Source: an uncultured Dorea sp.
GTDB taxonomy: Bacteria > Bacillota > Clostridia > Lachnospirales > Lachnospiraceae
DNA: 64,000 nt
Reading direction: 5' to 3'
Assembly: GCA_947652615.1 (NCBI GenBank)
Contig: CANTDX010000011.1
Location: 1-64,000 of the forward strand
Shown here: piece by piece, positions 17,146 through 25,866 of the stretch
How the letters are laid out: each line of letters begins with the position of its first letter
Position numbering within the stretch: the first letter of the stretch is position 1
The notes under the pieces: model-generated
Databases searched by the model: none
What the model was told of the DNA's origin: nothing
Seen by the model: only the letters and a program-made list of their open reading frames with translations
Position numbers and translations under genes: made by a program

Positions 17146-17239
17146 CCGGTAATTCCATTTTCAGTAAGAATATCTATGGAAATTATTGAGATATATGATA
17201 TACTGGGAGAGTATGGTAACAGTTCAAAGGAGACAGAAT

Positions 17240-17875
17240 ATGAAGTTATATATGGTAAGGCACGGTGAGACGGACTGGAACAAGGCGAGGCGGATCCAGG
17301 GACAGGTGGATATCCCGCTGAACGAATTCGGCAGGACGCTTGCGAGGAAGACGGCTCTGGGGCTTTCTTGCGTGTCTTTTGAGGTGTGTTATACAAGCCC
17401 CATGTTAAGGGCAAGGGAGACGGCGGAACTGATCCTGAATGGGAAGGATACGCCGATCATAGAAGACGAGAGGATCATAGAGATGGCGTTCGGAGAGTTC
17501 GAAGGAAGATGCTGCTCTAAGAGCGGCTGGGATCTCCCGGAGGAATTCCGCAGGTTCTTCGACGGGCCGGAGAGATATCAGGCGCCGCAGGGAGGCGAAG
17601 ATTTTGCTGCTGTGAGGAAGCGGACCGGGGAATTTCTTGAGGAGTTATATAGAAGAGAAGAGTACCAGAATAGTAATATCCTGATTACAACCCATGGAGC
17701 GGCGCTCGCGGGGCTCTTGAACAATATCAAAGGCAAGTCTCTTGCAGAATACTGGGGCGAAGGCGTACATAAGAACTGTGCGGTGACAGAGGTTGAGGTG
17801 ACCGGCGGCAGACCGGTGATCATCTCGGAGAATGTAGCCTACTATGATGACGAGGTGGAACCCTGGGAAGATTAG
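17240..17875 (+). CDS. Histidine phosphatase family protein (phosphoglycerate mutase-like)
   Basis: A 211-residue member of the histidine phosphatase superfamily. The phosphorylated His is in MVRHGETDWN, with partner residues SPMLRARETA and TTHGAALAGL. In Firmicutes such proteins act on sugar phosphates, cobalamin or other small phosphoesters; the substrate cannot be told. I use ATG 17240, 6 bases after AGGAGA, rather than an upstream in-frame ATG with no site. A copy of TAACAGTTCA, also the tip of the neighbouring mobile element, lies at 17219-17228. Confidence 0.85.
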   Translation: MKLYMVRHGETDWNKARRIQGQVDIPLNEFGRTLARKTALGLSCVSFEVCYTSPMLRARETAELILNGKDTPIIEDERIIEMAFGEFEGRCCSKSGWDLPEEFRRFFDGPERYQAPQGGEDFAAVRKRTGEFLEELYRREEYQNSNILITTHGAALAGLLNNIKGKSLAEYWGEGVHKNCAVTEVEVTGGRPVIISENVAYYDDEVEPWED

Positions 17876-17903
17876 ATAGATTAGAATGTGGAGGAAATAG
17901 AAG

Positions 17904-18908
17904 ATGATCAATGATAAGAAAGTATTATTCAGCGGAATGCAGGCGACCGGGAACCTGACCCTTGGGAATTACCTGGGTGCATTGAAGAATTGGGTTACCT
18001 TAAGCGATGAGTACGAGTGCTTCTACAGTGTGGTAGATATGCATTCGATCACGGTAAGGCAGGATCCGGCAGTCTTAAGGAAGCGGGCAAGGGCGCTTCT
18101 CACCCTTTATATTGCAGCGGGGCTTGATCCCAAGAAGAACTGTATCTATTATCAGTCACATGTATCCGGCCACGCAGAACTGGCATGGATCCTGAACTGC
18201 TTCACTTATATGGGTGAGCTGAACCGCATGACACAGTTCAAGGATAAGTCTGCGAAGCATGCGGATAATATCAATGCAGGGTTATTTACCTATCCGGTGC
18301 TGATGGCGGCGGATATCCTGCTCTACCAGGCGGATGTGGTTCCAGTGGGCGTGGATCAGATGCAGCATCTTGAGATTACGAGAGACATTGCGGAGCGGTT
18401 CAATAACATTTACGGCAACGTATTTACTGTACCGGAGGCGTATATTGGGAAAGTAGGCGCGAAGATCATGAGTCTCCAGGATCCGGCGAAGAAGATGTCG
18501 AAGTCGGATGAGAATCCGAACGCCAGCATTTACCTGATGGACGATCCGGATACGGTCATGCGCAAATGCAAACGTGCGGTGACGGACTCCGAGGCTCAGA
18601 TCTTATACCGTGACGAACAGCCGGGAGTGAAGAACCTGATCGACATCTACAGTGCATGTACAGGAAAGAAACCGGAAGATGTAGTGGCAGAATTCGACGG
18701 CAAGGGCTACGGAGAGTTCAAGCCGGCAGTGGGAGAAGCGGTCGTATCGGTATTGAAGCCTCTGCAGGATGAAGTGGCAAGGCTTGAGAAGGATAAGGCT
18801 TATATCGACGGGATCATTAAGGAGAACGCGGAGAAGGCACAGTATTTCGCCAACAAGACACTTCGTAAGGTGCAGAAGAAGATCGGATTCCCGGAGCGGA
18901 TCCGGTAA
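17904..18908 (+). CDS. trpS: Tryptophanyl-tRNA synthetase
   Basis: A 334-residue class I synthetase of the bacterial type. The nucleotide-binding motif reads ATGNLTLGNYLG and the KMSKS loop is exact (KMSKSDENPN, residues 197-201 for KMSKS). It attaches tryptophan to tRNA-Trp, the tRNA sensed by the T-box at 13523-13816. The start follows GGAGG at 13 bases. It is 28 bases after the phosphatase gene and may share its transcript. No T-box leader is seen directly ahead of it. Confidence 0.95.
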   Translation: MINDKKVLFSGMQATGNLTLGNYLGALKNWVTLSDEYECFYSVVDMHSITVRQDPAVLRKRARALLTLYIAAGLDPKKNCIYYQSHVSGHAELAWILNCFTYMGELNRMTQFKDKSAKHADNINAGLFTYPVLMAADILLYQADVVPVGVDQMQHLEITRDIAERFNNIYGNVFTVPEAYIGKVGAKIMSLQDPAKKMSKSDENPNASIYLMDDPDTVMRKCKRAVTDSEAQILYRDEQPGVKNLIDIYSACTGKKPEDVVAEFDGKGYGEFKPAVGEAVVSVLKPLQDEVARLEKDKAYIDGIIKENAEKAQYFANKTLRKVQKKIGFPERIR

Positions 18909-18935
18909 TACGGTGTGGTCAAGAAGGAGCCATAT

Positions 18936-19457
18936 ATGAGTATACAGACAGCAGGCGAGCAGAAATATTATGATTTTATCGGGGATCGGGCAAAGAGACT
19001 GCGGACAGGGATGATCGTATGGGGAAGCTTCTTTGCGGTGGCTTTCATCGGCATGTTCTCGGACGCAAGACTCGGCGCCGTCCTGGCGCTTGTAGGAATC
19101 GCCCTCGCAGTGTCAAATATAAAGTCACAGCAGGCGCTAAGAAGAAAACTGGATGCCATAGACGACAAAGAAGAATTCTTCCGCCAGTTGTCAGATCCCA
19201 ACCTCATCGAGCTTCCGGCCTGCAACCTGATCATAACGAAGGATTATCTTCTCCAGAAAAAAGAAGACATATCCATCTACCAAATCTCCGACATAGAAAA
19301 AGCAGAACTAATCCCTCAAGGAAAAACAGGTAAAACCCTGATCCTCACCGACAAAACAGGCAGTCACCACGAAATCGCATCCTATACAAAAAAAGAAAGA
19401 ACGCCAGAGGCGTTCGACAAAATCTATCAGATACTAAACGAAAGAATTCAACCATAG
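18936..19457 (+). CDS. Unknown membrane-anchored protein
   Basis: I do not recognise a named family. The 173-residue protein has an N-terminal soluble stretch, one hydrophobic hairpin (about residues 25-65: MIVWGSFFAVAFIGMF and LGAVLALVGIALAV), then a soluble domain with strands such as LIELPACNLIITKDYLL and TLILTDKTG. The layout resembles PH-like or YcxB-like domains following two helices. The ATG at 18936 is 6 bases after AAGGAG. The last 60 codons are noticeably richer in A than the rest of the gene. It directly follows trpS. Confidence 0.6.
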   Translation: MSIQTAGEQKYYDFIGDRAKRLRTGMIVWGSFFAVAFIGMFSDARLGAVLALVGIALAVSNIKSQQALRRKLDAIDDKEEFFRQLSDPNLIELPACNLIITKDYLLQKKEDISIYQISDIEKAELIPQGKTGKTLILTDKTGSHHEIASYTKKERTPEAFDKIYQILNERIQP

Positions 19458-19481
19458 TTGAAAATCCATTTTCAGAGCACA

Positions 19482-19659
19482 GGCAGTTCGGGGAGGTTCT
19501 TCCTCTAAGCGGACATTCAAGGGCGTTCTTAGCGGAGACGAAATCCACGGCTTACTGCGGCTTAGGCACGAAGGCTATCCTGAGTGTCTTAGCCGCAGTT
19601 GGCCGTTAGTTCGTCAAAGCGTAGCCCGTCCGCGTGAGGAAGAACCTCCCCGAACTGCC
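19482..19659. repeat. 178-bp palindromic structured element
   Basis: A perfect 24-bp inverted repeat starts GGCAGTTCGGGGAGG (19482-19505) and is mirrored at 19636-19659. A further GCGGAC (19509-19514) pairs with GTCCGC (19628-19633). Inside, a near-perfect 16-bp stem, ACTGCGGCT...CAC against GTG...AGCCGCAGT, spans roughly 19554-19600. GACGAA/TTCGTC adds another pair. The whole piece folds as one long branched hairpin. It sits between converging genes and could end transcription both ways, but is far larger than a terminator. No flanking target duplication is seen. Confidence 0.7.
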
Positions 19660-19688
19660 GTCCTTAAAAAGAAACTACAACATTTTCC

Positions 19689-21323
19689 TTAATTATCCTC
19701 TTCCCCCTGAATCGTATAAGTCTGTCTCTTCCTTGCCATCTCATCATTCTCCAGATATTCGTCATAAGTCGTGATCTTGTCGATCAGCTTACCGCCGGGA
19801 ACGATCTCCATGATACGGTTGGCAGTCGTCTGTACGATCTGGTGGTCTCTCGAAGAGAACAGCAGCACGCCCGGGAACTTGATCATACCGTTATTCAGCG
19901 CGGTGATCGCCTCCATATCCAGGTGGTTGGTAGGCTCATCCAAGATCAGTACATTGGCGCCCGAGATCATCATCTTCGATAACAGGCAGCGAACCTTCTC
20001 CCCGCCGGAGAGTACGCTTACCTTCTTCACTCCGTCATCCCCGGAGAACAGCATACGCCCTAAGAATCCCCGGACATAGGTTACATCCTTTTCCTCAGAA
20101 TACTGGGTCAGCCATTCTACGATGGTGTAATCATTGTCAAATTCGCTTCCGCTGTCCTGCGGGAAATAAGCCTGAGAGGTAGTGATCCCCCACTTATAGG
20201 TTCCCTCATCCGGCTCCATCTCGCCGGTCAGGATTTGGAAGAGAGCGGTCTTGGCAAGCTCGTTGCCGCCCACGAAGGCCACCTTGTCGTCATGATTCAG
20301 TGTAAAGGAGAGGTTATCTAACACCTTCTCCCCGTCTATGGTCTTGCTGAGTCCGTCCACGGTGAGGACTTCATTCCCGATCTCGCGGTTCGGCCGGAAA
20401 TCAATATATGGATACTTACGGCTGGAGGGCTGGATATCGTCCAACTGAATCTTCTCCAATGCACGTTTTCTCGAGGTTGCCTGCTTGGATTTGGAAGCGT
20501 TGGCGCTGAAACGGGAGATGAACTCCTGCAGCTCCTTGATCTTCTCTTCCTTCTTCTTGTTGGCTTCCTTCATCTGGCGGATTAGAAGCTGACTTGATTC
20601 ATACCAGAAATCATAGTTGCCGGCGTAGAGCTTGATCTTGCCGTAGTCGATATCTGCGATCTGGGTGCAGACCTTGTTCAGAAAATAACGGTCATGGGAG
20701 ACCACGATCACGGTATTGTCGAAATTGATCAGGAATTCCTCAAGCCACGCGATGGCGTCTAAGTCCAGGTGGTTGGTCGGCTCGTCGAGGAGCAGGATGT
20801 CCGGATTGCCAAAAAGCGCCTGAGCAAGCAAGACCTTCACCTTCTCGGGACCGTTTAGGTTCTGCATGATCTCATAGTGCATCTCTGTCGGGATTCCAAG
20901 ACCGTTCAGGAGAGTAGCGGCGTCAGATTCCGCTTCCCATCCGTTCATAGCGGCGAATTCACCCTCTAACTCACTGGCCTTGATACCGTCCTCGTCTGTA
21001 AAATCCTCTTTCGCGTAGATGGCTTCTTTTTCCTTCATGATCTCATAGAGTCTTGCATTGCCCATCATGACGGTATCGAGAACCGGATATTCGTCGTATT
21101 TGAAATGATCCTGCTGCAGGAAGGAGAGGCGCTCGCCGGGAGTAACTGCGATCTCGCCCTTGCTTGGTTCGAGCTGACCGGACAGGATCTTAAGGAACGT
21201 AGACTTGCCGGCGCCGTTAGCGCCGATCAGGCCGTAGCAGTTCCCTTCGGTGAATTTGATATTGACATCTTCGAACAGGGCCTTCTTTCCCACACGTAAT
21301 GTCACATTGCTTGTACTGATCAT
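19689..21323 (-). CDS. ABC-F ATPase, YkpA/YbiT-like
   Basis: A 544-residue protein with two ABC ATPase domains and no membrane segments, so an ABC-F factor working on ribosomes. The first Walker A is GANGAGKS; its signature motif is the YbiT-type LNGPEKVKVLLAQ. Two DEPTNHLD Walker B motifs are present. The second Walker A is the degenerate GGNELAKTAL seen across this subfamily. The linker is basic and helical (KKKEEKIKELQEF, SKSKQATSRKRALEKI). Close homologues are housekeeping translation factors rather than antibiotic-resistance proteins. The start follows AAGGAG at 11 bases. Confidence 0.9.
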   Translation of the reverse strand: MISTSNVTLRVGKKALFEDVNIKFTEGNCYGLIGANGAGKSTFLKILSGQLEPSKGEIAVTPGERLSFLQQDHFKYDEYPVLDTVMMGNARLYEIMKEKEAIYAKEDFTDEDGIKASELEGEFAAMNGWEAESDAATLLNGLGIPTEMHYEIMQNLNGPEKVKVLLAQALFGNPDILLLDEPTNHLDLDAIAWLEEFLINFDNTVIVVSHDRYFLNKVCTQIADIDYGKIKLYAGNYDFWYESSQLLIRQMKEANKKKEEKIKELQEFISRFSANASKSKQATSRKRALEKIQLDDIQPSSRKYPYIDFRPNREIGNEVLTVDGLSKTIDGEKVLDNLSFTLNHDDKVAFVGGNELAKTALFQILTGEMEPDEGTYKWGITTSQAYFPQDSGSEFDNDYTIVEWLTQYSEEKDVTYVRGFLGRMLFSGDDGVKKVSVLSGGEKVRCLLSKMMISGANVLILDEPTNHLDMEAITALNNGMIKFPGVLLFSSRDHQIVQTTANRIMEIVPGGKLIDKITTYDEYLENDEMARKRQTYTIQGEEDN

Positions 21324-21391
21324 CGTGTATTCACACTCCTTATATATTATACCTTGCCTATCTTACCAAATATGGAAGGAAATAGCAAGGC

Positions 21392-22723
21392 TTAATATTG
21401 ATACCTTTTCCGATATTTTACGAACATGGCTGACGACAGAATAAGAGCCATAAGCTCTGCCGCCGGGGTAGCAAGCCAGATGCCGTTTACCCCAAAGACG
21501 GCGGGGAGTACCAGCATGGCGGCCAGCATGAATACAAAAGACCGGGAGAAAGCGAGGATGGCGGAGACAGAGCCATTCGACAATGCTGTAAACATCCCGC
21601 TGGCAAATATGTTAAAGCCGATAAAAAGCAGCGCCAGAGTGCAGATCCGATTCCCGGTCACGGCCAGGTCATACACCGGATGACCCGGGCGGGTAAATAT
21701 AGAGACCAGAGGTCTTGTCGCGGCAAAGGACGCCGCAGCCGTAGCAAGAGAGATCACGGCGATGATCTTAAGGCTTGACGAGACAAGCTTCTTAAGCTTC
21801 TCCTGGTTCTGTTCTCCGTAATAGTAGCTGAGCATCGGTGCAACCCCGTAGGAGTAGCCGGTGTAGAGGGAGCTTGCGAACATCAGCACATACATGATGA
21901 TCGTTACAGCAGCGACGCCGTTCTCTCCGGCATACCGGAGCATGGTCCAGTTGAACATCATCGTGATGATGCCGGTGACCAGGGCGGTTGCCATCTCAGA
22001 GCATCCGTTTGCAGCCGCATTTGCCAGAACCTTGAATCGGAATGCAGGCTTTGTAAAATGAAGGAGGCTGCTTCTGCGGGCAAATACAAACAGGCCGGCT
22101 ACGGCTGTGACAGAATAGCCGAGACCTGTGGCGATGGCGGCCCCGCCGATCCCCATATTAAGTATGGCGATGAAGATATAGTCAAGCGCCATATTGAGGA
22201 TACCGCCCGTTACCGAACAGACGAGGGAAAGTGTGGCCTTCTCCGAAGCGATCATGTACAGAGTGAAATTATTCATCAGCAGGATAGGTACGGTAAAGGG
22301 CAGGTAGCGGCCAAGATAAGAGACGCAATAATTCTGAACCTCAGTGGAAAGCCCCATGCTGCCGAAGATCGCTTCCATTACGGAATAGCCGAGCACACAC
22401 ATGAGAAGGCCGACGATCACATTTACCAGAATCAGAAATGTGAAATCTTCTCTGGCTTCGTTGGACTTGTGCTCGCCCATCTTCTTCATGATCACCGCGC
22501 TGCCGCCGGTTGCCAGCATTGTAGAGACGGCAGTCACCAGTTGTATGACAGGAGCGGTCAGGTTGATGGCGGACAGCGCGTCCGTGCCGATCAGATTGGA
22601 CACGAACAGCCCGTCCACCATGGTGTAGAAGGACATAAAAACCGACATTGCGATGGTCGGAACGGCGAATTTGAAAATATTCTTCCATGTAACTGGTTTG
22701 TTGTAGGTATTTTGATCGTTCAT
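21392..22723 (-). CDS. MATE family multidrug efflux transporter
   Basis: A 443-residue MATE transporter with about 12 hydrophobic segments in two repeats. Family marks include FKFAVPTIAMSVFMSFYTMVDGLF at the start, TMLATGGSAVIMKKMGE, and GVNGIWLATPAAE near the end. It should export cationic drugs using Na+ or H+. The start is ATG 22723 after GTAGGAGGAAGG. Its promoter (22762-22792) has a 19-bp spacer with a dyad, the hallmark of MerR activation, and the MerR gene is divergent next to it but broken. Confidence 0.9.
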   Translation of the reverse strand: MNDQNTYNKPVTWKNIFKFAVPTIAMSVFMSFYTMVDGLFVSNLIGTDALSAINLTAPVIQLVTAVSTMLATGGSAVIMKKMGEHKSNEAREDFTFLILVNVIVGLLMCVLGYSVMEAIFGSMGLSTEVQNYCVSYLGRYLPFTVPILLMNNFTLYMIASEKATLSLVCSVTGGILNMALDYIFIAILNMGIGGAAIATGLGYSVTAVAGLFVFARRSSLLHFTKPAFRFKVLANAAANGCSEMATALVTGIITMMFNWTMLRYAGENGVAAVTIIMYVLMFASSLYTGYSYGVAPMLSYYYGEQNQEKLKKLVSSSLKIIAVISLATAAASFAATRPLVSIFTRPGHPVYDLAVTGNRICTLALLFIGFNIFASGMFTALSNGSVSAILAFSRSFVFMLAAMLVLPAVFGVNGIWLATPAAELMALILSSAMFVKYRKRYQY

Positions 22724-22761
22724 ATCCTTCCTCCTACTTGTATTTCTGTGGTATATGATAT

Positions 22762-22792
22762 ATGATAATCCGTACAGTAAGTGTACGGTCAA
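22762..22792 (-). promoter_or_regulatory. MerR-type promoter and operator of the MATE gene
   Basis: On the minus strand TTGACC (22792-22787) and TATCAT (22767-22762) are 19 bp apart instead of 17. The spacer holds the dyad CCGTACA-GTAAG-TGTACGG (22770-22788). Over-long spacers with a central dyad are the known target of MerR-family activators, which twist the DNA to align the boxes. Confidence 0.8.
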
Positions 22793-22807
22793 TAGGAGAT
22801 TTGTAAA

Positions 22808-23566
22808 ATGGAGAAAAAGAGTAAATTGCTTACCATCGGCCAGTTTGCGGCGCTGCATGGCATAAATAAGAAGACATTGATGTGGTATGACGAGATCGGC
22901 CTGTTTCATCCTGCGGTGATCCACCCGCAGAATGGCTACAGGTATTACAGCTATTACCAGAGTTCTGTATTGGAGACCATATTGCTTCTGCGGGAGTTGA
23001 ATGTGTCCATTGACGAGATCCGTAAGTTCATGAAGAACCGATCCGCTTCCAGCATGGAACAGCTCCTGCGGGAGAAAATAGAAGACGTGGAGCAGGAGAT
23101 TGCTCATTTGAAGGCGGTCGGGAAAACATTGTCGCATCACTGCCAGAATATGTCGACATTGCTGAATATGGATCTGTCAGAGATCAGTTTGGTCGGTAAG
23201 GTGGAGATGATCACTGCCGAGACCAGGAAGTATCAGCTTCGCCGTCTTCACGATGCTTCTTACGGAACCATGATAGCGGTTGAAGATCTATATAGAGGGA
23301 ACTTCGAGGAGTATTCCAAATTATTTATCGAGATACCGTTTCCTGTTAAGAAGGCAGGATTACACAGGCAGCCCTAGGGGACATATATCAGGGCTTTCTA
23401 TCAGGAATCCGAAGAGAATGCCGCGTCCTGCTACCGGAGGATATTTGCGTATGCTGCAGAGCATGGGTTTACCCTGTCAGGCTTCTCCTATGAGATCATT
23501 ATCAATGAAAATGTGATCGACAGGGCGGAGGATATGATCGTTCAGATTGAAATTCCTGTGGAATAA
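22808..23566 (+). pseudogene. MerR-family regulator interrupted by an in-frame amber stop
   Basis: The gene would encode 252 residues: a MerR HTH (LTIGQFAALHGINKKTLMWYDEIGLF), a long dimerisation helix, and a GyrI-like effector domain. A TAG at 23375-23377 stops it after residue 189. Reading on in the same frame gives GTYIRAFYQESEENAASCYRRIF and a natural end, EIPVE, at 23566. A single C-to-T change of CAG would explain the stop. The truncated product keeps DNA binding and dimerisation but loses the last quarter of the ligand domain, so it may bind its operator without responding. Sequencing error cannot be excluded from the sequence alone. Confidence 0.8.
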
Positions 23567-23679
23567 AGGATTTACACCTTTTGATTTTTTTGATGTACTA
23601 TATCAGAAAATAGGTATATAATAGCAAGTAAGCGGCAGAGTAAGCGGCCGCGCAGATCAATAAAAGAGAGGTATTATTT

Positions 23680-24537
23680 ATGATAAAAGCGACAATGGTG
23701 TTGGAAGGCGGAGCGACCAGGGGGGTATTTACTTCGGGGGTGCTGGATTATCTGATGGAGCAGGATTTGTATACTTCCCATGTGATCGGGGTGTCCGCAG
23801 GATCCTGTAACGGTGTGGATTATGTGTCGAAGCAGCCGGGAAGGACAAGAGACTGTATGATTCACGAAGAGAGGGAATACAGCTATTACTATGGGTTCCG
23901 GAAATTCATCAGGGAAAAGAGCCTGATGGATATGGATATGATCTTCGACCGGTATCCCAATGAATTCTTTCCATTTGATTATGACACGTATTTTGCGTCT
24001 GAGACGGAGTGCGAGATCGTGGCAACGAATTGTGAGACCGGGCAGGCGGAATATCTGACGGAAGATAAGGACAAGGAGAGGCTTATGAAGATCTGCCGTG
24101 CGTCCAGCAGTATGCCGCTGGTGTCGCCTATCGTGAATGTGGACGGAGTACCCTACTTAGACGGCGGGCTGGCCGATTCCATTCCGATCAAAAGGGCGGT
24201 GGAGAAGGGGAATAAGAAGATCGTAGTGGTCTTGACCAGGAACCCGGGATACCGCAAGAAACCGACCTCCCAGGCGGTGGCTGATCTGTACCGCAGGGCG
24301 TACCGGAAGTATCCGGAGCTGGTGCGTACTACGATCCGGAGGAATTATGAGTACAACCGGCAGATCCGTCTTGTAGAGAGGTTAGAGCGGGAAGGCAGGA
24401 TCTTCGTATTCCAGCCGTTGATCCCGACGGTTTCGCGGCTTGAGAAGGACTGCGATGCACTGATGCATTTCTATAAGCACGGGTATCAGCAGGCGAAGCG
24501 GAAGTATGAGGAGCTGCAGGCGTATCTGGCAGGTTAG
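23680..24537 (+). CDS. Patatin-like phospholipase family protein
   Basis: A 285-residue patatin/RssA-type protein. It has the oxyanion loop GGATRG, the nucleophile elbow GVSAGS (Ser near residue 42) and the catalytic Asp in DGGLAD. This Ser-Asp dyad hydrolyses acyl esters of lipids. There is no signal peptide, so it is cytoplasmic. The start follows GAGAGG. YjbQ follows 27 bases later and may be in the same operon. The lipid substrate is unknown. Confidence 0.9.
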   Translation: MIKATMVLEGGATRGVFTSGVLDYLMEQDLYTSHVIGVSAGSCNGVDYVSKQPGRTRDCMIHEEREYSYYYGFRKFIREKSLMDMDMIFDRYPNEFFPFDYDTYFASETECEIVATNCETGQAEYLTEDKDKERLMKICRASSSMPLVSPIVNVDGVPYLDGGLADSIPIKRAVEKGNKKIVVVLTRNPGYRKKPTSQAVADLYRRAYRKYPELVRTTIRRNYEYNRQIRLVERLEREGRIFVFQPLIPTVSRLEKDCDALMHFYKHGYQQAKRKYEELQAYLAG

Positions 24538-24564
24538 TATCCTGCAGAAGAAGGAGGATTTGAG

Positions 24565-24969
24565 ATGAATTTGTATGAACACCGGATCTCGACGAGAGAT
24601 GCACAACAGATGGCGAAGGTGACGGACATGGTGCGGCAGGATATTGAGAAAAGCGGGATCAGGGAAGGAATCGTGGTGGTGTATTCTCCGCATACGACGG
24701 CGGGATTTACCATCAATGAGAATGCTGATCCGGATGTGGTGCATGATATGCTGTATGGGCTGGAGGAGGCATTTCCTACCAGAACAGGTTATTATCAGCA
24801 TATGGAAGGGAATTCCCATGCGCACATCAAGACCAGTTTCGTGGGACCGTCCCAGACATTGATCTTGCATGAGGGAGAACTGGTGCTTGGGATCTGGCAG
24901 GATTTGTATTTCTGCGAGTTCGACGGGCCCAGGAACAGGAAGTTCTATGTGAAGATCGTGGAGGGGTAG
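24565..24969 (+). CDS. YjbQ family protein (UPF0047)
   Basis: A 134-residue protein of the YjbQ family. The conserved core is present: VVVYSPHTTAGFTINENADPDV, then GNSHAHIKTSFVGPS and the tail LGIWQDLYFCEFDGPRNRKFYV, with the His residues that bind metal. Some members have thiamine-phosphate synthase activity in vitro; the physiological role is unsettled. Start ATG 12 bases after GAAGGAGG. It lies in line with the patatin gene. Confidence 0.92.
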   Translation: MNLYEHRISTRDAQQMAKVTDMVRQDIEKSGIREGIVVVYSPHTTAGFTINENADPDVVHDMLYGLEEAFPTRTGYYQHMEGNSHAHIKTSFVGPSQTLILHEGELVLGIWQDLYFCEFDGPRNRKFYVKIVEG

Positions 24970-25018
24970 ATAAGTAGGTTATGACGATGAATGATTTATA
25001 ATTTAGGGGGAAATGTAT

Positions 25019-25786
25019 ATGTCAGTATATGAGATCATGTTCAGCCCCACAGGGGGAACGAAGAAAGTATCAGAGTTATTCACCAGGGCTTTCGGCCAAG
25101 ATAGCACCTGTATCGATCTGACCAGGCAGGGCGAGGATTATTCCCGGTATTCGTTCCGGGAGGAGGATGTGTGTATCGTGTCGGTGCCGTCTTACGGCGG
25201 GAGGGTTCCGGATATTGCGGTATCGCGGCTTAGCCGGATGAAGGGCAATCATGCGGCGGCAATTCTGATCGTAGTATACGGGAACCGGGCTTATGATGAT
25301 ACATTCGCAGAACTTAAGGATGTGCTGACGGATGCCGGATTCTCCTGCAAGGCTGCAATTGCCGCCGTTGCGGAGCATTCGATCATGCGGCAGTTTGCTG
25401 CAGGGCGTCCGGATGCGAAGGATGGGGAGGAGATCAAAGGCTTTGCGGCAGAGATCCGAAGCAGACTGGAGGCAGGGACTCTTACAGGAGATTTGAAGCT
25501 GCCGGGGAATCGGCCTTACCGAGAGTACGGCGGTGTCCCGATGAAGCCGCAGTCCGGGAAATCCTGTACCAGATGCGGAATCTGCGCGGGAGAGTGCCCG
25601 GTTGGTGCAATCCCGGCTGAAGATCCGTCTCGGACGGATACTGACAGATGTATCTCCTGTATGCGCTGTATTACGGTTTGTCCGCAGAAGGCACGCAGCG
25701 TGAGCAAGATCCTGCTTAGTGCCGGGAGTATGAAGTTAAAGAAAGCGTGCAGTGTACGGAAAGGGAATGAATTATTCATAGTATAG
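25019..25786 (+). CDS. EFR1 family ferredoxin (flavodoxin plus 4Fe-4S)
   Basis: A 255-residue redox protein. An N-terminal flavodoxin-like domain carries the FMN loop FSPTGGTKK, SVPSYGGRVP and VVYGNRAYDD. The C-terminal part has two 4Fe-4S clusters, CTRCGICAGECPVGA and CISCMRCITVCPQKA. Proteins of this EFR1 layout are common in anaerobic Clostridia and probably shuttle electrons. I use ATG 25019, 8 bases after AGGGGG; ATG 25013 is only 2 bases away. The gene stands alone and is followed by a hairpin at 25811-25853. Confidence 0.9.
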   Translation: MSVYEIMFSPTGGTKKVSELFTRAFGQDSTCIDLTRQGEDYSRYSFREEDVCIVSVPSYGGRVPDIAVSRLSRMKGNHAAAILIVVYGNRAYDDTFAELKDVLTDAGFSCKAAIAAVAEHSIMRQFAAGRPDAKDGEEIKGFAAEIRSRLEAGTLTGDLKLPGNRPYREYGGVPMKPQSGKSCTRCGICAGECPVGAIPAEDPSRTDTDRCISCMRCITVCPQKARSVSKILLSAGSMKLKKACSVRKGNELFIV

Positions 25787-25810
25787 ATTGAAAAGCTTTG
25801 TAACAATAAA

Positions 25811-25853
25811 TGAGACTGTCAGGAAAGAGATCTTCCTGGCGGCCTCATTCATA
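25811..25853 (-). terminator. Hairpin downstream of the putative immunity gene
   Basis: ATGAG...CAGGAA folds with TTCCTG...CTCAT. A 36-base segment here matches the hairpin at 26879-26914 in the same orientation at about 31 of 36 positions, so the two flank the toxin cassette as direct repeats. Confidence 0.6.
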
Positions 25854-25866
25854 ATTAATCATATAA

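Noticed and set aside
19689..21323. Antibiotic-resistance ABC-F (Vga/Lsa/OptrA type)
   Set aside because: The LNGPEKVKVLL signature and GNELAKT Walker A place it with YkpA/YbiT housekeeping factors.
22058..22765. 235-codon plus-strand frame opposite the MATE gene
   Set aside because: The MATE protein is clear on the other strand, and this frame shows no family features.
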